From positions 558,001 to 622,000 of the forward strand of contig NZ_JAUTBL010000001.1 in assembly GCF_030819275.1 (NCBI RefSeq): a stretch of DNA of 64,000 nt. The letters are read 5' to 3'. This DNA comes from Agrobacterium larrymoorei (GTDB lineage: Bacteria > Pseudomonadota > Alphaproteobacteria > Rhizobiales > Rhizobiaceae). This document shows, one piece after another, positions 27,430 to 38,004 of the stretch. The position numbers and the translations under genes were made by a program. The notes beneath the pieces are model-generated. The model worked only from the letters and a program-made list of their open reading frames with translations. It was not told the DNA's origin and made no database searches. Positions within the stretch are counted from its first letter, which is position 1. Every line of letters starts with the position of its first letter.

Positions 27430-29244
27430 ATGCGATTTACGATTAAACTTAAACTGACGCTGGCATTCGGCATCATCCTCACGGTCCTTGCTACGCTGTC
27501 GTTCTACAGCATCAACAGCCTTGGCACGGTCAACAACGCGATTGGCGACCTGGCAAACGGCCCGGAAAAGCGCCTGCAATACGCGCTGCAGATCGACCGT
27601 AATCTCTCCGAGATCATTCGCCAGCAGAAGAATGCCCTGCTTGAGAACGATGTTGCGGGCATCAACCGATACACCAAACTCTCGGACGACCTATTGGTCA
27701 CCACTCTTGAGCTTGCCCGCACAGGCCTCTCGCAGGCTTCCGAACAGGGCAAGCCTTATTGGGTTGCCGTCATAGAGAATTTTGAAAAATTCAGCGGGGA
27801 GTCCGTAAAGCTGAAGGACCTGCTGGCAGCCAGCAACAAGCAGAGCGCCATTGAGTTTTCTAACGGCCAGATGCGCGCCCTCGCGCAGACTATCGGCACC
27901 AACACCAAAGAACTCGTGCGGGTTCAACTTGAACGGGTCGACACAACGCTCGCCGAGAGCCAGGCGACCTATGAGCAGGTTCGTCTGATCATGATCATTG
28001 CGGTGGCATCGGCTGTCCTTGGAAGCCTGATCATTGCAACCTGGATCGCGCTTGGCATCAACACCGGTCTGCGCAAGATCATGACGGTTGCTGAAGCGGT
28101 TGCTATTGGCGATCTCGACCAGAACGTCGAAATCAAGACCAACGACGAGATCAAGGATCTTGTCGAGCGCATCAACGTGATGACGGCCAACCTCCGCAAC
28201 ACCGCCAATGTCGCAAACCAGATTTCCGACGGCGATCTGACCGTGACTCCAAAGCCGCTCTCCGACAAGGACACGCTCGGCATCTCGCTTGAAAAGATGG
28301 TTGAACGCCTGCGTGGCGTCGTGGGTGATGCGCTCGCTGCAGCCGACAACGTCTCCTCCGGCAGCCAGGAGCTGTCTTCCTCTTCCGAACAGTTATCGCA
28401 AGGCGCAACTGAGCAGGCCTCCTCTGCCGAAGAAGCGTCCGCTTCGATGGAAGAGATGGCCGCCAACATCAAGCAGAACGCCGACAACGCTGCCCAGACC
28501 GAGAAGATCGCTCGCCAGTCGTCGAAGGATGCGGAAGCCAGTGGTGAAGCTGTCGGTCGTGCCGTCGTCGCCATGCGCACCATCGCCGACAAGATCTCCA
28601 TCGTTCAGGAGATCGCTCGTCAGACCGACCTTCTCGCACTCAATGCCGCTGTTGAAGCCGCACGTGCCGGTGAGCATGGCAAGGGCTTTGCGGTCGTTGC
28701 CTCGGAAGTTCGCAAGCTGGCAGAACGCAGCCAGGCAGCAGCAGCTGAAATCTCTTCGCTCTCCGGCGAAACCGTTCAGGTTGCGACCGAAGCGGGCGAT
28801 ATGTTGAACCGTCTGGTTCCGGATATCCGCAAGACGGCGGAACTGGTGGCGGAAATCTCTGCCGCATGCCGCGAGCAGGATATCGGTGCCAGCCAGATCA
28901 ATGAAGCGATCCAGCAGCTCGACAAGGTGACGCAGCAGAACTCCGGTGCTTCCGAAGAAATGTCTGCGACCTCCGAAGAGCTTGCTGCACAGGCCGAAGA
29001 GCTTCAGGCCAGCATCGCCTTCTTCAAGGTCGAGCGTGCCACCACGAATGGTCGCACGGCACAGGCTCGCCCCGCCGCTCCATCGGTCTCCCACCGTCCT
29101 GCTGCAAAGCCTGCTGCTCCCGTTCGCCGCGCAGCCCCGACCCACTCCGTCCACGCCCAGCAGGCCCGCGCCAATGGCTTCGCACTCGACATGTCGATGG
29201 GTGGACCGGACGATAACGATCGGGACTTCAGAGAGAGTGCCTAA
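27430..29244 (+). CDS. Methyl-accepting chemotaxis protein 1 (membrane, two HAMP modules)
   Basis: 604 residues. TM1 at about 9-30 and TM2 at 187-208 flank a helical periplasmic sensor region of the 4HB_MCP type. A HAMP domain follows, then a second HAMP-like module ([15 protein letters not shown]). The signalling domain carries the invariant tip [20 protein letters not shown]. The C-terminal linker is rich in Ala/Pro and ends [14 protein letters not shown]; no NWETF-type CheR tether is seen. ATG at 27430 follows GGGGGC. Its 3' half is nearly identical to those of the next three genes. Confidence 0.92.
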   Translation: MRFTIKLKLTLAFGIILTVLATLSFYSINSLGTVNNAIGDLANGPEKRLQYALQIDRNLSEIIRQQKNALLENDVAGINRYTKLSDDLLVTTLELARTGLSQASEQGKPYWVAVIENFEKFSGESVKLKDLLAASNKQSAIEFSNGQMRALAQTIGTNTKELVRVQLERVDTTLAESQATYEQVRLIMIIAVASAVLGSLIIATWIALGINTGLRKIMTVAEAVAIGDLDQNVEIKTNDEIKDLVERINVMTANLRNTANVANQISDGDLTVTPKPLSDKDTLGISLEKMVERLRGVVGDALAAADNVSSGSQELSSSSEQLSQGATEQASSAEEASASMEEMAANIKQNADNAAQTEKIARQSSKDAEASGEAVGRAVVAMRTIADKISIVQEIARQTDLLALNAAVEAARAGEHGKGFAVVASEVRKLAERSQAAAAEISSLSGETVQVATEAGDMLNRLVPDIRKTAELVAEISAACREQDIGASQINEAIQQLDKVTQQNSGASEEMSATSEELAAQAEELQASIAFFKVERATTNGRTAQARPAAPSVSHRPAAKPAAPVRRAAPTHSVHAQQARANGFALDMSMGGPDDNDRDFRESA

Positions 29245-29251
29245 AATATTC

Positions 29252-29285
29252 GAGGAGCCTGTGATCAACCGAGCACAGGCTCCTC
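29252..29285 (+). terminator. Hairpin between receptor genes 1 and 2
   Basis: GAGGAGCCTGTG and CACAGGCTCCTC form a perfect 12-pair stem with a ten-base loop, eight bases after the stop of receptor 1. It is followed by GCCCCC rather than T residues, so partial termination or 3'-end protection is more likely than full termination. Confidence 0.6.
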
Positions 29286-29381
29286 GCCCCCAGTAACAAC
29301 TGCCATTCCCGAACAAACCTTAAAGAGCCAGTGCCTTTCTCCCTTTCGTGGCGTATCGGCATATCCAAGGACACCATCAAG

Positions 29382-31445
29382 ATGCGATTTACGATTAAGC
29401 TCAAACTTGCACTTGCTTTTGCTCTCATCATTCTGCTGTCAGCAGGCATGGCGGGCATGGCGATTACCCAACTTTCATCCCTTAATGCCGCAGTGACCGA
29501 TATCGTTCAGGGCCCCGCCGCCAATCTGCGCAACTCAAGCGATCTCTCCGACGCAATCCTGAATGCGATTGCTAGCGAAAAGAGCGCGGCGCTGAATGAA
29601 GATCCAGCTCGCATTTCAACTTATGTCGACTCCGCACGCACCGAGCGCGCGAAGATCGGACAGATCACTTCAGCTCTTGAAAAAGAGACCAATCCGGCAA
29701 TCCACGCCAAGGTAATCGAGCTCAAGGCCGCCGTTCCTGCTTGGGAAAAACTGCAAGAAGACGTGCTGCGTCTGGCAACCGAGAACACAGCCGAAAGCAA
29801 TCGCCAGGCTGGCGCGATCTCCATGGGCGACGGTGAAAAGGCAACGCGCGCGCTATTGAGCACGCTCGAAGCGCTGAACAACGAAATCGCTGCCGACTTG
29901 AAGGCAACGGACGAAGCGACCAACGAGGAATATGCCACATCTCGCACAATTCTCATTAGCGTCGTCGTAGCGATCATCATCCTCTCGATCCTGGTCGCGA
30001 CATGGATTGCACTTGGCATCAACAGGGGATTGCAGCAGGCGATCCGCGCTTCCCGCGCCGTCGCGCTTGGCGACCTTGATCAGGACATCGCAATCAAAAG
30101 CAATGACGAGATCAAGGATCTTGTCGACAGCATGAACGTCATGACGACGAATCTCCGTGCTACGGCTGCGGTCGCAAACAATATCGCACAGGGTGATCTC
30201 TCCCAAGATGTGAAGCCGCTCTCCGATAAAGACAGTCTTGGCATTGCCATGGGCAATATGGTCGTCAATCTGCGTGCCACCGCCGATGTTGCGGGCACCA
30301 TTGCCGCTGGTGATCTCTCCAAGGATGTGAAGCCTCTTTCGGACAGGGATACGCTCGGCAACGCCATGCTGCACATGGTCACGAACCTGCGCGAAACCGC
30401 CACTGTCGCAAACCAGATCGCCGACGGTGACCTCACCGTGACGCCGAAGCCGCTCTCCAACAAGGATACGCTCGGCATTGCGCTTCAATCGATGGTGGAG
30501 CGTTTGCGTGGGGTGGTGGCCGACGCATTGGCGGCCGCTGACAACGTTTCGTCGGGAAGCCAGGAACTGTCCTCGTCTTCCGAGCAGTTATCTCAAGGCG
30601 CGACTGAACAGGCATCCTCTGCCGAAGAAGCCTCCGCTTCCATGGAAGAGATGGCGGCCAACATCAAGCAGAACGCCGACAACGCTGCCCAGACCGAGAA
30701 GATCGCTCGCCAGTCGTCCAAGGACGCCGAAGCCAGCGGTGAAGCTGTCGGTCGTGCCGTCGTCGCCATGCGCACCATCGCCGACAAGATCTCCATCGTT
30801 CAGGAGATCGCGCGTCAGACCGACCTTCTGGCACTCAACGCTGCCGTTGAAGCCGCACGTGCCGGTGAGCATGGCAAGGGCTTTGCGGTGGTTGCCTCGG
30901 AAGTTCGCAAGCTGGCAGAACGCAGCCAGGCAGCAGCAGCCGAAATCTCCTCGCTCTCCGGCGAGACCGTTCAGGTTGCGACCGAAGCTGGCGAGATGCT
31001 GAACCGTCTGGTTCCGGATATCCGCAAGACGGCGGAACTGGTGGCGGAAATCTCTGCCGCATGCCGCGAGCAGGATATTGGTGCCAGCCAGATCAACGAA
31101 GCGATCCAGCAGCTCGACAAGGTGACACAGCAGAACTCCGGTGCTTCCGAAGAAATGTCTGCGACTTCGGAAGAACTCGCCGCACAGGCCGAAGAACTAC
31201 AGGCCAGCATCGCCTTCTTCAAGGTCGAGCGTGCCAATGCTGCCGCAGCAGCTCGCTCGGTGCCGGGTCGTCCTGCAGCTGCGGCGGTCTCCCACCGTCC
31301 TGCGGCAAAGCCTGCTGCTCCAGTCCGTCGCCCTGCATCGACCAGCACCGTCCATGCTCAGCAGGCCCGCGCAAATGGCTTCGCACTCGACATGTCCATG
31401 GGCGGCCCCGACGACAATGACCACGACTTCAGGGAAACCGCCTGA
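29382..31445 (+). CDS. Methyl-accepting chemotaxis protein 2 (membrane, four HAMP modules)
   Basis: 687 residues. TM1 about 10-30, helical periplasmic region, TM2 about 188-210. After the canonical HAMP come three further modules of about 46 residues, each with a GDLS/GDLT core: [32 protein letters not shown] and [16 protein letters not shown]. The signalling domain and tail match receptor 1 almost exactly. The ATG at 29382 has AAGGA about ten bases upstream; the frame is open back to 29331 without a better start. Confidence 0.92.
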   Translation: MRFTIKLKLALAFALIILLSAGMAGMAITQLSSLNAAVTDIVQGPAANLRNSSDLSDAILNAIASEKSAALNEDPARISTYVDSARTERAKIGQITSALEKETNPAIHAKVIELKAAVPAWEKLQEDVLRLATENTAESNRQAGAISMGDGEKATRALLSTLEALNNEIAADLKATDEATNEEYATSRTILISVVVAIIILSILVATWIALGINRGLQQAIRASRAVALGDLDQDIAIKSNDEIKDLVDSMNVMTTNLRATAAVANNIAQGDLSQDVKPLSDKDSLGIAMGNMVVNLRATADVAGTIAAGDLSKDVKPLSDRDTLGNAMLHMVTNLRETATVANQIADGDLTVTPKPLSNKDTLGIALQSMVERLRGVVADALAAADNVSSGSQELSSSSEQLSQGATEQASSAEEASASMEEMAANIKQNADNAAQTEKIARQSSKDAEASGEAVGRAVVAMRTIADKISIVQEIARQTDLLALNAAVEAARAGEHGKGFAVVASEVRKLAERSQAAAAEISSLSGETVQVATEAGEMLNRLVPDIRKTAELVAEISAACREQDIGASQINEAIQQLDKVTQQNSGASEEMSATSEELAAQAEELQASIAFFKVERANAAAAARSVPGRPAAAAVSHRPAAKPAAPVRRPASTSTVHAQQARANGFALDMSMGGPDDNDHDFRETA

Positions 31446-31477
31446 AACCAGGATACTTCCCTACCATCTCGAAACCA

Positions 31478-31499
31478 TGGCGGGCGCTTTAGCCCGCCA
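31478..31499 (+). terminator. Hairpin between receptor genes 2 and 3
   Basis: TGGCGGGC and GCCCGCCA form a perfect eight-pair GC-rich stem with a six-base loop (GCTTTA), 33 bases after the stop of receptor 2. Confidence 0.55.
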
Positions 31500-31575
31500 C
31501 TACGGGGCCAAGGTCTCTTTGAAAAGCGGCATGATAGCATGGGCTATGTGTCCTACTTAGTTAAGGAACACCTCG

Positions 31576-33273
31576 ATGCGTTTTACGATTAAATTGAAAC
31601 TCACTCTGATTTTTACATTGCTCGTCGGCCTCATGGCAGGCTGTGCGATTTTTGGTATCAGTGGCCTCAATCAATTGGCAACGCTCCAAGATGCTATGAT
31701 GACCGGGCCAATCCAACAGGATGATGTGGCCAATGATCTGGCGAAGGCCTTTGATGGTCTCGGTTTGGCAGAGGGCGATCTTTTGCTCGCAACCACCGAG
31801 CAGAAAATGAACGCCGCCTTCGAAACCATCGAAGAAGAGAGAAAAAACTTCAGGACGGCGCTTAATGCGGGCGAAGCTGCAGCTCCCGAAGAATTCAAAA
31901 GCAAGTGGATGGAAATTCGCGAATTCTGGGCTGGCTACGAGAAGCTGGAAGATAGTCTTGTCGGCTACATGAAAACGGGTCGCCGTGATGACGCGCTTGC
32001 CTTGAACCAGAATGAAGGAACAGTGGCGGGTCAAAAGCTAGACGCCCTGACGGAATCGCTTTCCAGCTTGACCGAAGCCGCTGTTAAAAAAGCCGATGAG
32101 GCGAGCGACGCTACCTACCAAAGCACATTCAGCACGCTTGTGATTATCGCTTCAGTCGCTGGCGTCGTGTCTATCGTTTCAGCAATATGGATCAGCATCT
32201 CCATCAGTCGCGGCCTCACAAGGGCAACGACAGCGGTTCGCAAGGTAGCCGAAGGTGATCTGACAGAGAATATTCAAGTGACATCCCGTGACGAGATCGG
32301 TGTACTGATCACGCATGTAAACGACATGGTCGAGCGCCTGCGTGGCGTCGTGGGTGATGCGCTTGCCGCAGCCGGCAACGTATCATCCGGCAGCCAGGAA
32401 CTGTCCTCGTCTTCCGAACAGTTATCGCAAGGCGCGACTGAACAGGCATCCTCTGCCGAAGAAGCCTCCGCTTCCATGGAAGAGATGGCGGCCAACATCA
32501 AGCAGAACGCCGACAACGCTGCCCAGACCGAGAAGATCGCTCGCCAGTCGTCGAAGGACGCCGAAGCCAGTGGTGAAGCTGTCGGTCGTGCCGTCGTTGC
32601 CATGCGTACCATCGCACAGAAAATCTCTATCGTTCAGGAGATCGCGCGTCAGACTGACCTTCTCGCACTCAATGCCGCCGTCGAAGCCGCACGTGCCGGT
32701 GAGCATGGCAAGGGCTTTGCGGTGGTTGCCTCGGAAGTTCGCAAGCTGGCAGAACGCAGCCAGGCCGCAGCAGCCGAAATCTCCTCGCTCTCCGGCGAAA
32801 CCGTTCAGGTCGCGACTGAAGCTGGCGATATGTTGAACCGTCTGGTTCCAGACATCCGCAAGACGGCAGAACTGGTGGCGGAAATCTCTGCCGCATGCCG
32901 CGAGCAGGATATCGGTGCCAGCCAGATCAATGAAGCGATCCAGCAACTCGACAAGGTGACACAGCAGAACTCCGGTGCTTCCGAGGAAGTGTCTGCCACG
33001 TCTGAAGAACTCGCCGCACAGGCAGAAGAACTACAGGCCAGCATCGCCTTCTTCAAGGTGGACCGTGCCAATGCAAACCGCCGCGCAGCACCGGACCGCC
33101 CCGCGGCTACCGCGGCAACGCATCGTCCGGCTGCGAAGCCTGCCGCTCCCGTTCGCCGCCCTGCTCCTTCGCAATCCGTCCACGCCCAGCAGGCGCGCGC
33201 CAACGGCTTTGCACTCGACATGTCCATGGGCGGCCCAGACGAAAACGACCAGGACTTCAAGCAAAGCGCGTAA
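31576..33273 (+). CDS. Methyl-accepting chemotaxis protein 3 (membrane, single HAMP)
   Basis: 565 residues. TM1 about 9-30, a periplasmic region unrelated in detail to receptors 1 and 2 (many charged residues, [20 protein letters not shown]), TM2 about 190-212, one HAMP domain ([19 protein letters not shown]), then the shared signalling domain and tail. AAGGA precedes the ATG by about nine bases. One conserved position differs: the segment after the tip reads EEVSATSEE where the others have EEMSATSEE. Confidence 0.92.
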   Translation: MRFTIKLKLTLIFTLLVGLMAGCAIFGISGLNQLATLQDAMMTGPIQQDDVANDLAKAFDGLGLAEGDLLLATTEQKMNAAFETIEEERKNFRTALNAGEAAAPEEFKSKWMEIREFWAGYEKLEDSLVGYMKTGRRDDALALNQNEGTVAGQKLDALTESLSSLTEAAVKKADEASDATYQSTFSTLVIIASVAGVVSIVSAIWISISISRGLTRATTAVRKVAEGDLTENIQVTSRDEIGVLITHVNDMVERLRGVVGDALAAAGNVSSGSQELSSSSEQLSQGATEQASSAEEASASMEEMAANIKQNADNAAQTEKIARQSSKDAEASGEAVGRAVVAMRTIAQKISIVQEIARQTDLLALNAAVEAARAGEHGKGFAVVASEVRKLAERSQAAAAEISSLSGETVQVATEAGDMLNRLVPDIRKTAELVAEISAACREQDIGASQINEAIQQLDKVTQQNSGASEEVSATSEELAAQAEELQASIAFFKVDRANANRRAAPDRPAATAATHRPAAKPAAPVRRPAPSQSVHAQQARANGFALDMSMGGPDENDQDFKQSA

Positions 33274-33287
33274 AAATCTTATCGCTA

Positions 33288-33319
33288 GTTGGTACCGACG
33301 CAGTCACGCCGGTACCAAC
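33288..33319 (+). terminator. Hairpin between receptor genes 3 and 4
   Basis: GTTGGTACCG and CGGTACCAAC form a perfect ten-pair stem with a 12-base loop, 15 bases after the stop of receptor 3. No T run follows. Confidence 0.55.
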
Positions 33320-33393
33320 GACCCAAAGAAGCAAACGGCCAGTTTGACGATCAAGGAAACACCAGAGTTCTAAGAGGCGTAAGGATACAAGAG

Positions 33394-35334
33394 ATGTCGC
33401 TATACGTTCAGATGAAAAAATCCTCCCGTCCCTCAACGGCAATCGAAGAGATTAAGCGTCTCCAGGCCGTCTTCGAGGAAGGAAACATATCTGCACGCGC
33501 CGATCTCGCTCGTGCGACCGGCGGTGCACGAGATGTTCTGGAGGCAGTCAACGCTCTTCTTGAGGCAGCGACACGTCCCGTCGAAGCCTTTGCACAATCG
33601 ATCTCCCACATGTCCGCCGAACACGATCGCGGCGACATCGATGTGGCGATACCAGTCGAGACCTTCAAAGGCAGCTATCTCGCAATGGCGAAGGGCGTCA
33701 ACGAGATGGTCGCTGGCCATATCAGCGTCAAAAAGAAAGCAATGGCTTGCGTCCGTGAACTCGGCGAGGGCAACTTCGATGCTCCTCTTGAGCAGCTCCC
33801 GGGCAAAAAAGCCTTCATAAACGACACGATCGAAACCTTACGCGGCAATCTGCGCGGCCTGATCGCTGAGATGAACAAGATGTCGTCCGAACATGACAAG
33901 GGCGATATCGACGTCTTCGTTCCCGTCGATCATTTCAAGGGCGATTTTGCGGTGATGGCAAAAGGCATCAACGACATGGTGGCGGGCCATATCGCTGTAA
34001 AAAAGAAGGCGATGGCCTGCGTCAAGGCATTCGGCGAAGGCAATTTCGACGCCCAGTTGGAACAGTTTCCTGGCAAAAAAGCCTTTATCAACGAGACGAT
34101 CGAAACGCTTCGTGGCAATTTCCGTGAGATCATCAAGGAACTTCAGCGTCTGATCGACGCATCCACCGCCGGTAAGCTGAGTGAGCGCGGCGCTGCCGAT
34201 CATTTTTCCGGCGATTTTGCCGGACTCGTGACGGGCATCAACGGCATGCTGGACGCGATCATCCTGCCCATTGCGGAAGGCAATCGTGTTCTCGATCTGG
34301 TCAGCACCGGCGACTTGACCGAATTCGTCGAGATCGAGTGCGAAGGCGACCACGAAAAGATGAAAGACGCCATCAACTCATTGGTGGAAAATCTCTCTAA
34401 GGTGGCAGCCGGTATCTCGAATGCCGCCGATCAGGTTGCCGCCGGTAGTCACCAGTTGTCCTCTGCCGCGGAGCAAGTCTCGCAGGGTGCGACGGAGCAG
34501 GCCTCCTCTGCCGAAGAAGCATCCGCTTCCATGGAACAGATGGCGGCAAACATCAAGCAAAACGCCGATAACGCTGCCCAGACAGAGAAGATTGCCCGCC
34601 AGTCGTCGAAGGACGCAGAGGTAAGCGGTGAAGCCGTCGGTCGTGCTGTCGCTGCGATGCGCACAATTGCGCAGAAGATTTCGATCGTTCAGGAGATCGC
34701 TCGTCAGACTGACCTTCTCGCACTCAACGCTGCTGTCGAAGCTGCACGTGCCGGTGAGCATGGTAAAGGCTTCGCCGTGGTTGCTTCTGAAGTCCGCAAA
34801 CTTGCCGAACGTAGCCAGGCGGCGGCCGCTGAAATCTCCTCGCTCTCCGGCGAGACGGTGCAGGTCGCGACCGACGCGGGCGAGATGCTCAACCGCTTGG
34901 TTCCGGATATCCGCAAGACCGCGGAACTGGTGGCCGAAATTTCTGCGGCTTGCCGTGAGCAGGATATTGGCGCAAGCCAGATCAACGAGGCGATCCAGCA
35001 GCTTGACAAGGTAACACAGCAGAACTCCGGCGCTTCGGAAGAAATGTCTGCAACATCCGAAGAACTGGCGGCGCAGGCCGAAGAGCTTCAATCGAGCATC
35101 GCTTTCTTCAAGGTTGCGCGTGCCGAGGCAGCGGCTCCGGCAAAGCCCGTACCTGTCCGCCAGGCGGTAGCAGCGCCAGGGCCCCGCAGTGTTACAAAGC
35201 CTGCAGCTCCTGTCCGTCGCCCTGCGCCAACTGGCACCGTGCATGCCCAACAGGCTCGTGCCAAGGGCTTTGCGCTGGACATGTCGATGGGTGGACCGGA
35301 CTCAAGCGATGATGATTTTCTGCACGGCAGGTAA
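33394..35334 (+). CDS. Cytoplasmic chemoreceptor 4 with poly-HAMP array
   Basis: 646 residues from the ATG at 33394 (AAGGA eight bases upstream). There is no membrane segment and no signal peptide. Two near-identical units of about 88 residues, each starting at a GDIDV core and including VKKKAMACV and PGKKAFIN, are followed by a third related pair ([13 protein letters not shown] and [12 protein letters not shown]). This gives about six HAMP-like modules. The shared signalling domain begins at about 375 and the tail ends [17 protein letters not shown]. It must sense an internal cue or another protein, since no ligand domain is seen. Confidence 0.9.
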   Translation: MSLYVQMKKSSRPSTAIEEIKRLQAVFEEGNISARADLARATGGARDVLEAVNALLEAATRPVEAFAQSISHMSAEHDRGDIDVAIPVETFKGSYLAMAKGVNEMVAGHISVKKKAMACVRELGEGNFDAPLEQLPGKKAFINDTIETLRGNLRGLIAEMNKMSSEHDKGDIDVFVPVDHFKGDFAVMAKGINDMVAGHIAVKKKAMACVKAFGEGNFDAQLEQFPGKKAFINETIETLRGNFREIIKELQRLIDASTAGKLSERGAADHFSGDFAGLVTGINGMLDAIILPIAEGNRVLDLVSTGDLTEFVEIECEGDHEKMKDAINSLVENLSKVAAGISNAADQVAAGSHQLSSAAEQVSQGATEQASSAEEASASMEQMAANIKQNADNAAQTEKIARQSSKDAEVSGEAVGRAVAAMRTIAQKISIVQEIARQTDLLALNAAVEAARAGEHGKGFAVVASEVRKLAERSQAAAAEISSLSGETVQVATDAGEMLNRLVPDIRKTAELVAEISAACREQDIGASQINEAIQQLDKVTQQNSGASEEMSATSEELAAQAEELQSSIAFFKVARAEAAAPAKPVPVRQAVAAPGPRSVTKPAAPVRRPAPTGTVHAQQARAKGFALDMSMGGPDSSDDDFLHGR

Positions 35335-35433
35335 CAGCAAGTAAGTCGCGCAAGAAGCCTCCCGCTTCCTGCAATCTGAAACACCTTCACGCCTCATCGG
35401 CAATGTCGACCAAGACTTCTGGAGAAGACGCAA

Positions 35434-35928
35434 ATGGCGAGCCCAACATCTACCATGCAATACGTGACGTTCAGCCTTGGCGAGGAAGTCTTCGCGGTTC
35501 CCGTGGACGTCGTTCGTGAAATCCTCGACCACGAAGAAGCCTTTAAGATCCCTCACGGTCCTGATTATCTGCTCGGCCTGAGGGATGTACGCGGACAGGG
35601 CGTTCCGGTCATCGACCTTCGCCTACGCCTTGGCATGACCAAGACGGTGAAGACATCGCATACGCGCATTCTGGTGCTCGACATTCCTTTCGTCGAAAAG
35701 GTGCTGGCGCTCGGTCTCGTTGCCGACAAAGTCTTCGAGGTCACGCCTTTCAGGCAGGATCAGATCGAGACCGCACCTGACATCGGTATTCGCTGGAACT
35801 CCAGCTATATCGCCGGGGTCGTTCGCCGCGAAAGCGATTTCGTCGTCATCATCGATCTCGCAAAGCTGTTCTCTGGCGATGCTGGCGAGCTTGCAAAGGT
35901 CGACAACGGCCCGATGCGCGCCGCCTGA
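35434..35928 (+). CDS. cheW: Chemotaxis adaptor CheW (second copy)
   Basis: 164 residues of CheW type: YVTFSLGEEVFAVPVDVVRE, then HGPDYLLGLRDVRGQGVPVI. The usual NxRG turn reads DVRG here. It is only moderately similar to the first CheW, so the two may favour different receptors, for example membrane and cytoplasmic arrays. GGAG lies about ten bases before the ATG. A small imperfect hairpin (35350-35372) sits between it and receptor 4. Confidence 0.9.
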   Translation: MASPTSTMQYVTFSLGEEVFAVPVDVVREILDHEEAFKIPHGPDYLLGLRDVRGQGVPVIDLRLRLGMTKTVKTSHTRILVLDIPFVEKVLALGLVADKVFEVTPFRQDQIETAPDIGIRWNSSYIAGVVRRESDFVVIIDLAKLFSGDAGELAKVDNGPMRAA

Positions 35929-35940
35929 GAGGACGAGTAA

Positions 35941-36789
35941 TTGAGTACAGCTGTTAGCGTCAACTTCGAAGATAGTTTGAACACCCGCGATTTCCGCCAG
36001 CTATCCGCCTTCATTTATGATTACTGCGGAATCAAGATGACGGACGCCAAGCGTTCGATGCTGGAAGGCCGTCTGCGCAAGCGTTTGCGCGCGACGGGCT
36101 TTCCGACCTTTTCGGACTATTGCGAGTATCTGTTTCGCCAGGACGGTCTGAAAGACGAGGTCATATATCTCATCGACGTGGTAACGACGAACAAGACGGA
36201 TTTCTTTCGCGAACCGAACCACTTCGACTTTCTTGAAAAAACCGCTCTTCCGATGCTTGCCAAACAGGGTATCAGACAGCCGCGCGCGTGGAGTTCCGCC
36301 TGCTCGACGGGTGCCGAACCCTACACGATGGCGATGATCATGGCGGAAGCCGTCGAGAAGGGCGTGATCTCCGATTTCAGCATCCTCGCGACGGATCTCT
36401 CCACAGACGTTCTAAAGAAGGCGCACTCCGGCATCTACAATCGGGATCTTCTGGAGCCCGTGCCGAACGCCATGCAACGCAAATATGTCATGCAGGCAAG
36501 AGACAAATATCGCAGCGATGTCCGAATTTCGCCAAAGCTGCGCTCGAAGGTGGGCTTCGCCCGCATGAACCTGATGAATCCGTCCTATGACATCGGCGCG
36601 CCGGTCAATATCATCTTTTGCCGCAACGTGCTGATCTACTTCGACAAAAAGACACAGACCCATGTGCTGACAGAGCTTTGCAAGTGCCTGGCGCCCGGCG
36701 GCTATCTGATGATCGGGCACTCGGAGTCTGTCACCGGCATCAATCTGCCGGTCAAACAGGTCGCCAACACGGTTTTCCTCAAGCAGTAG
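35941..36789 (+). CDS. cheR: Chemoreceptor glutamate methyltransferase CheR
   Basis: 282 residues, TTG start with GAGGA seven to eleven bases upstream. The N-terminal helical domain (about 15-75) precedes a SAM-dependent methyltransferase domain with SACSTGAEPYTMAM (SAM-binding motif), ILATDLSTDVL and NIIFCRNVLIYF. It methylates glutamates on the receptors for adaptation. It starts 12 bases after cheW and ends six bases before cheB. Confidence 0.93.
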   Translation: MSTAVSVNFEDSLNTRDFRQLSAFIYDYCGIKMTDAKRSMLEGRLRKRLRATGFPTFSDYCEYLFRQDGLKDEVIYLIDVVTTNKTDFFREPNHFDFLEKTALPMLAKQGIRQPRAWSSACSTGAEPYTMAMIMAEAVEKGVISDFSILATDLSTDVLKKAHSGIYNRDLLEPVPNAMQRKYVMQARDKYRSDVRISPKLRSKVGFARMNLMNPSYDIGAPVNIIFCRNVLIYFDKKTQTHVLTELCKCLAPGGYLMIGHSESVTGINLPVKQVANTVFLKQ

Positions 36790-36795
36790 GTTATC

Positions 36796-37884
36796 ATGGT
36801 CAAAAAAGTACGCGTCCTCATCGTTGATGACTCTGCCAGCGTGAGACAAACGCTGACCGCTGTGCTGGAGGCCGATCCTGCGATCGAGGTGATCGGCGCT
36901 GCCTCCGACCCCTTCATCGCCGCAAAGAGGATCCAAGACGATCTCCCGGACGTCATCACCCTTGACGTCGAAATGCCGCGGATGGACGGGATTACGTTTC
37001 TGCGAAAGATCATGTCGCAGCATCCCATCCCGGTGGTGATGTGCTCCTCCTTGACCGAAGCAGGTTCTGAAACGTTGATCCAGGCCTTGGAAGCAGGGGC
37101 CGTCGACGTTATCCTCAAGCCTCGCATTGGCGCTGCGGATCATTTGGCGGAATCCGCCTTGCGTATCTGCGAAGTCGTCAAGAGTGCGGCGCATGCGCGG
37201 GTCAAGAGCGTGCGTGCCCAGCCTCGCGCGTCGAGCACGCTTGGTACCCAGGCCAAGTTGACGGCAGATGCCGTGCTGCCACCACCGTCGGGCAAGGCGA
37301 TGGCACGGACCACGGAAATGGTGATCTGTGTCGGCGCCTCGACAGGCGGTACCGAAGCCCTGCGGGAAATGCTGGAGAGACTGCCGGCAAATTCACCGGG
37401 CATGGTCATCGTCCAGCACATGCCGGAAAAGTTCACCGCGGCCTTCGCGAAGCGCCTGAATGGTCTCTGCGAAGTCGAGATCAAGGAAGCGGAAGATGGC
37501 GACCCGGTGCTGCGCGGCCACGTGCTGATCGCACCTGGCGACAAACATATGCTTTTGGAGCGCCAGGGCGCACGCTACCATGTCTCGGTCCGAAACGGCC
37601 CGCTCGTCTCCCGTCACCGGCCGTCGGTCGACGTGCTCTTTCGCTCTGCCGCGCGCTCTGCCGGATCGAACGCTATGGGCGTCATCATGACAGGTATGGG
37701 GGACGATGGTGCCCGCGGCATGCTGGAAATGCATCAGGCCGGGGCCTACACGATTGCGCAGGATGAAGCCTCCTGCATCGTCTTCGGTATGCCGAAGGAA
37801 GCGATCGCCCATGGCGGCGTCGACAAGATCGTTTCGCTCGATCAGATCGCGCGCGAAATCATGGCGGAAGACCAAAGACGCTGA
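36796..37884 (+). CDS. cheB: Chemotaxis methylesterase/glutamine deamidase CheB
   Basis: 362 residues. Receiver domain with D11-D12 and D57 ([12 protein letters not shown]), a linker at about 130-175, and a methylesterase domain with the catalytic triad motifs [10 protein letters not shown] (Ser), [13 protein letters not shown] (His) and [10 protein letters not shown] (Asp). It removes methyl groups from receptors when phosphorylated by CheA. Last Che gene of the operon; there is no cheD or cheZ in the window, so deamidation may depend on CheB alone. Confidence 0.94.
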   Translation: MVKKVRVLIVDDSASVRQTLTAVLEADPAIEVIGAASDPFIAAKRIQDDLPDVITLDVEMPRMDGITFLRKIMSQHPIPVVMCSSLTEAGSETLIQALEAGAVDVILKPRIGAADHLAESALRICEVVKSAAHARVKSVRAQPRASSTLGTQAKLTADAVLPPPSGKAMARTTEMVICVGASTGGTEALREMLERLPANSPGMVIVQHMPEKFTAAFAKRLNGLCEVEIKEAEDGDPVLRGHVLIAPGDKHMLLERQGARYHVSVRNGPLVSRHRPSVDVLFRSAARSAGSNAMGVIMTGMGDDGARGMLEMHQAGAYTIAQDEASCIVFGMPKEAIAHGGVDKIVSLDQIAREIMAEDQRR

Positions 37885-37935
37885 GTTCTTACGCATCGTC
37901 TTCAGACCCTGTTAACCATATTGTTGAATGATTGG

Positions 37936-37959
37936 ACCGCACCATGAGATGGGTGCGGT
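37936..37959 (+). terminator. Hairpin after cheB
   Basis: ACCGCACC and GGTGCGGT pair perfectly over eight bases with an eight-base loop, 51 bases after the cheB stop. It may end the chemosensory transcript, though only a short T pair follows. Confidence 0.5.
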
Positions 37960-38004
37960 TCATGCGCGATGATCGCCGCCTCCCTCTTTTTGCTCGGGTT
38001 CTTC

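Larger units (their letters stand above)
28310..35310 (+). repeat. Four near-identical copies of the receptor signalling-domain coding sequence
   Basis: Segments at about 28310-29220, 30490-31420, 32330-33250 and 34430-35310 encode the same signalling domain with very high DNA identity, including many identical third-codon positions; the 4th copy is the most different. They are direct repeats spaced about 2 kb apart. Such repeats can recombine, deleting or fusing receptors, and gene conversion would keep them alike. Confidence 0.8.

Noticed and set aside
27430..35334. Tandem receptor genes as a possible mobile or phage-derived repeat
   Set aside because: The repeats are the coding parts of normal chemoreceptors in one operon; no transposase, terminal repeats or integration site are present.
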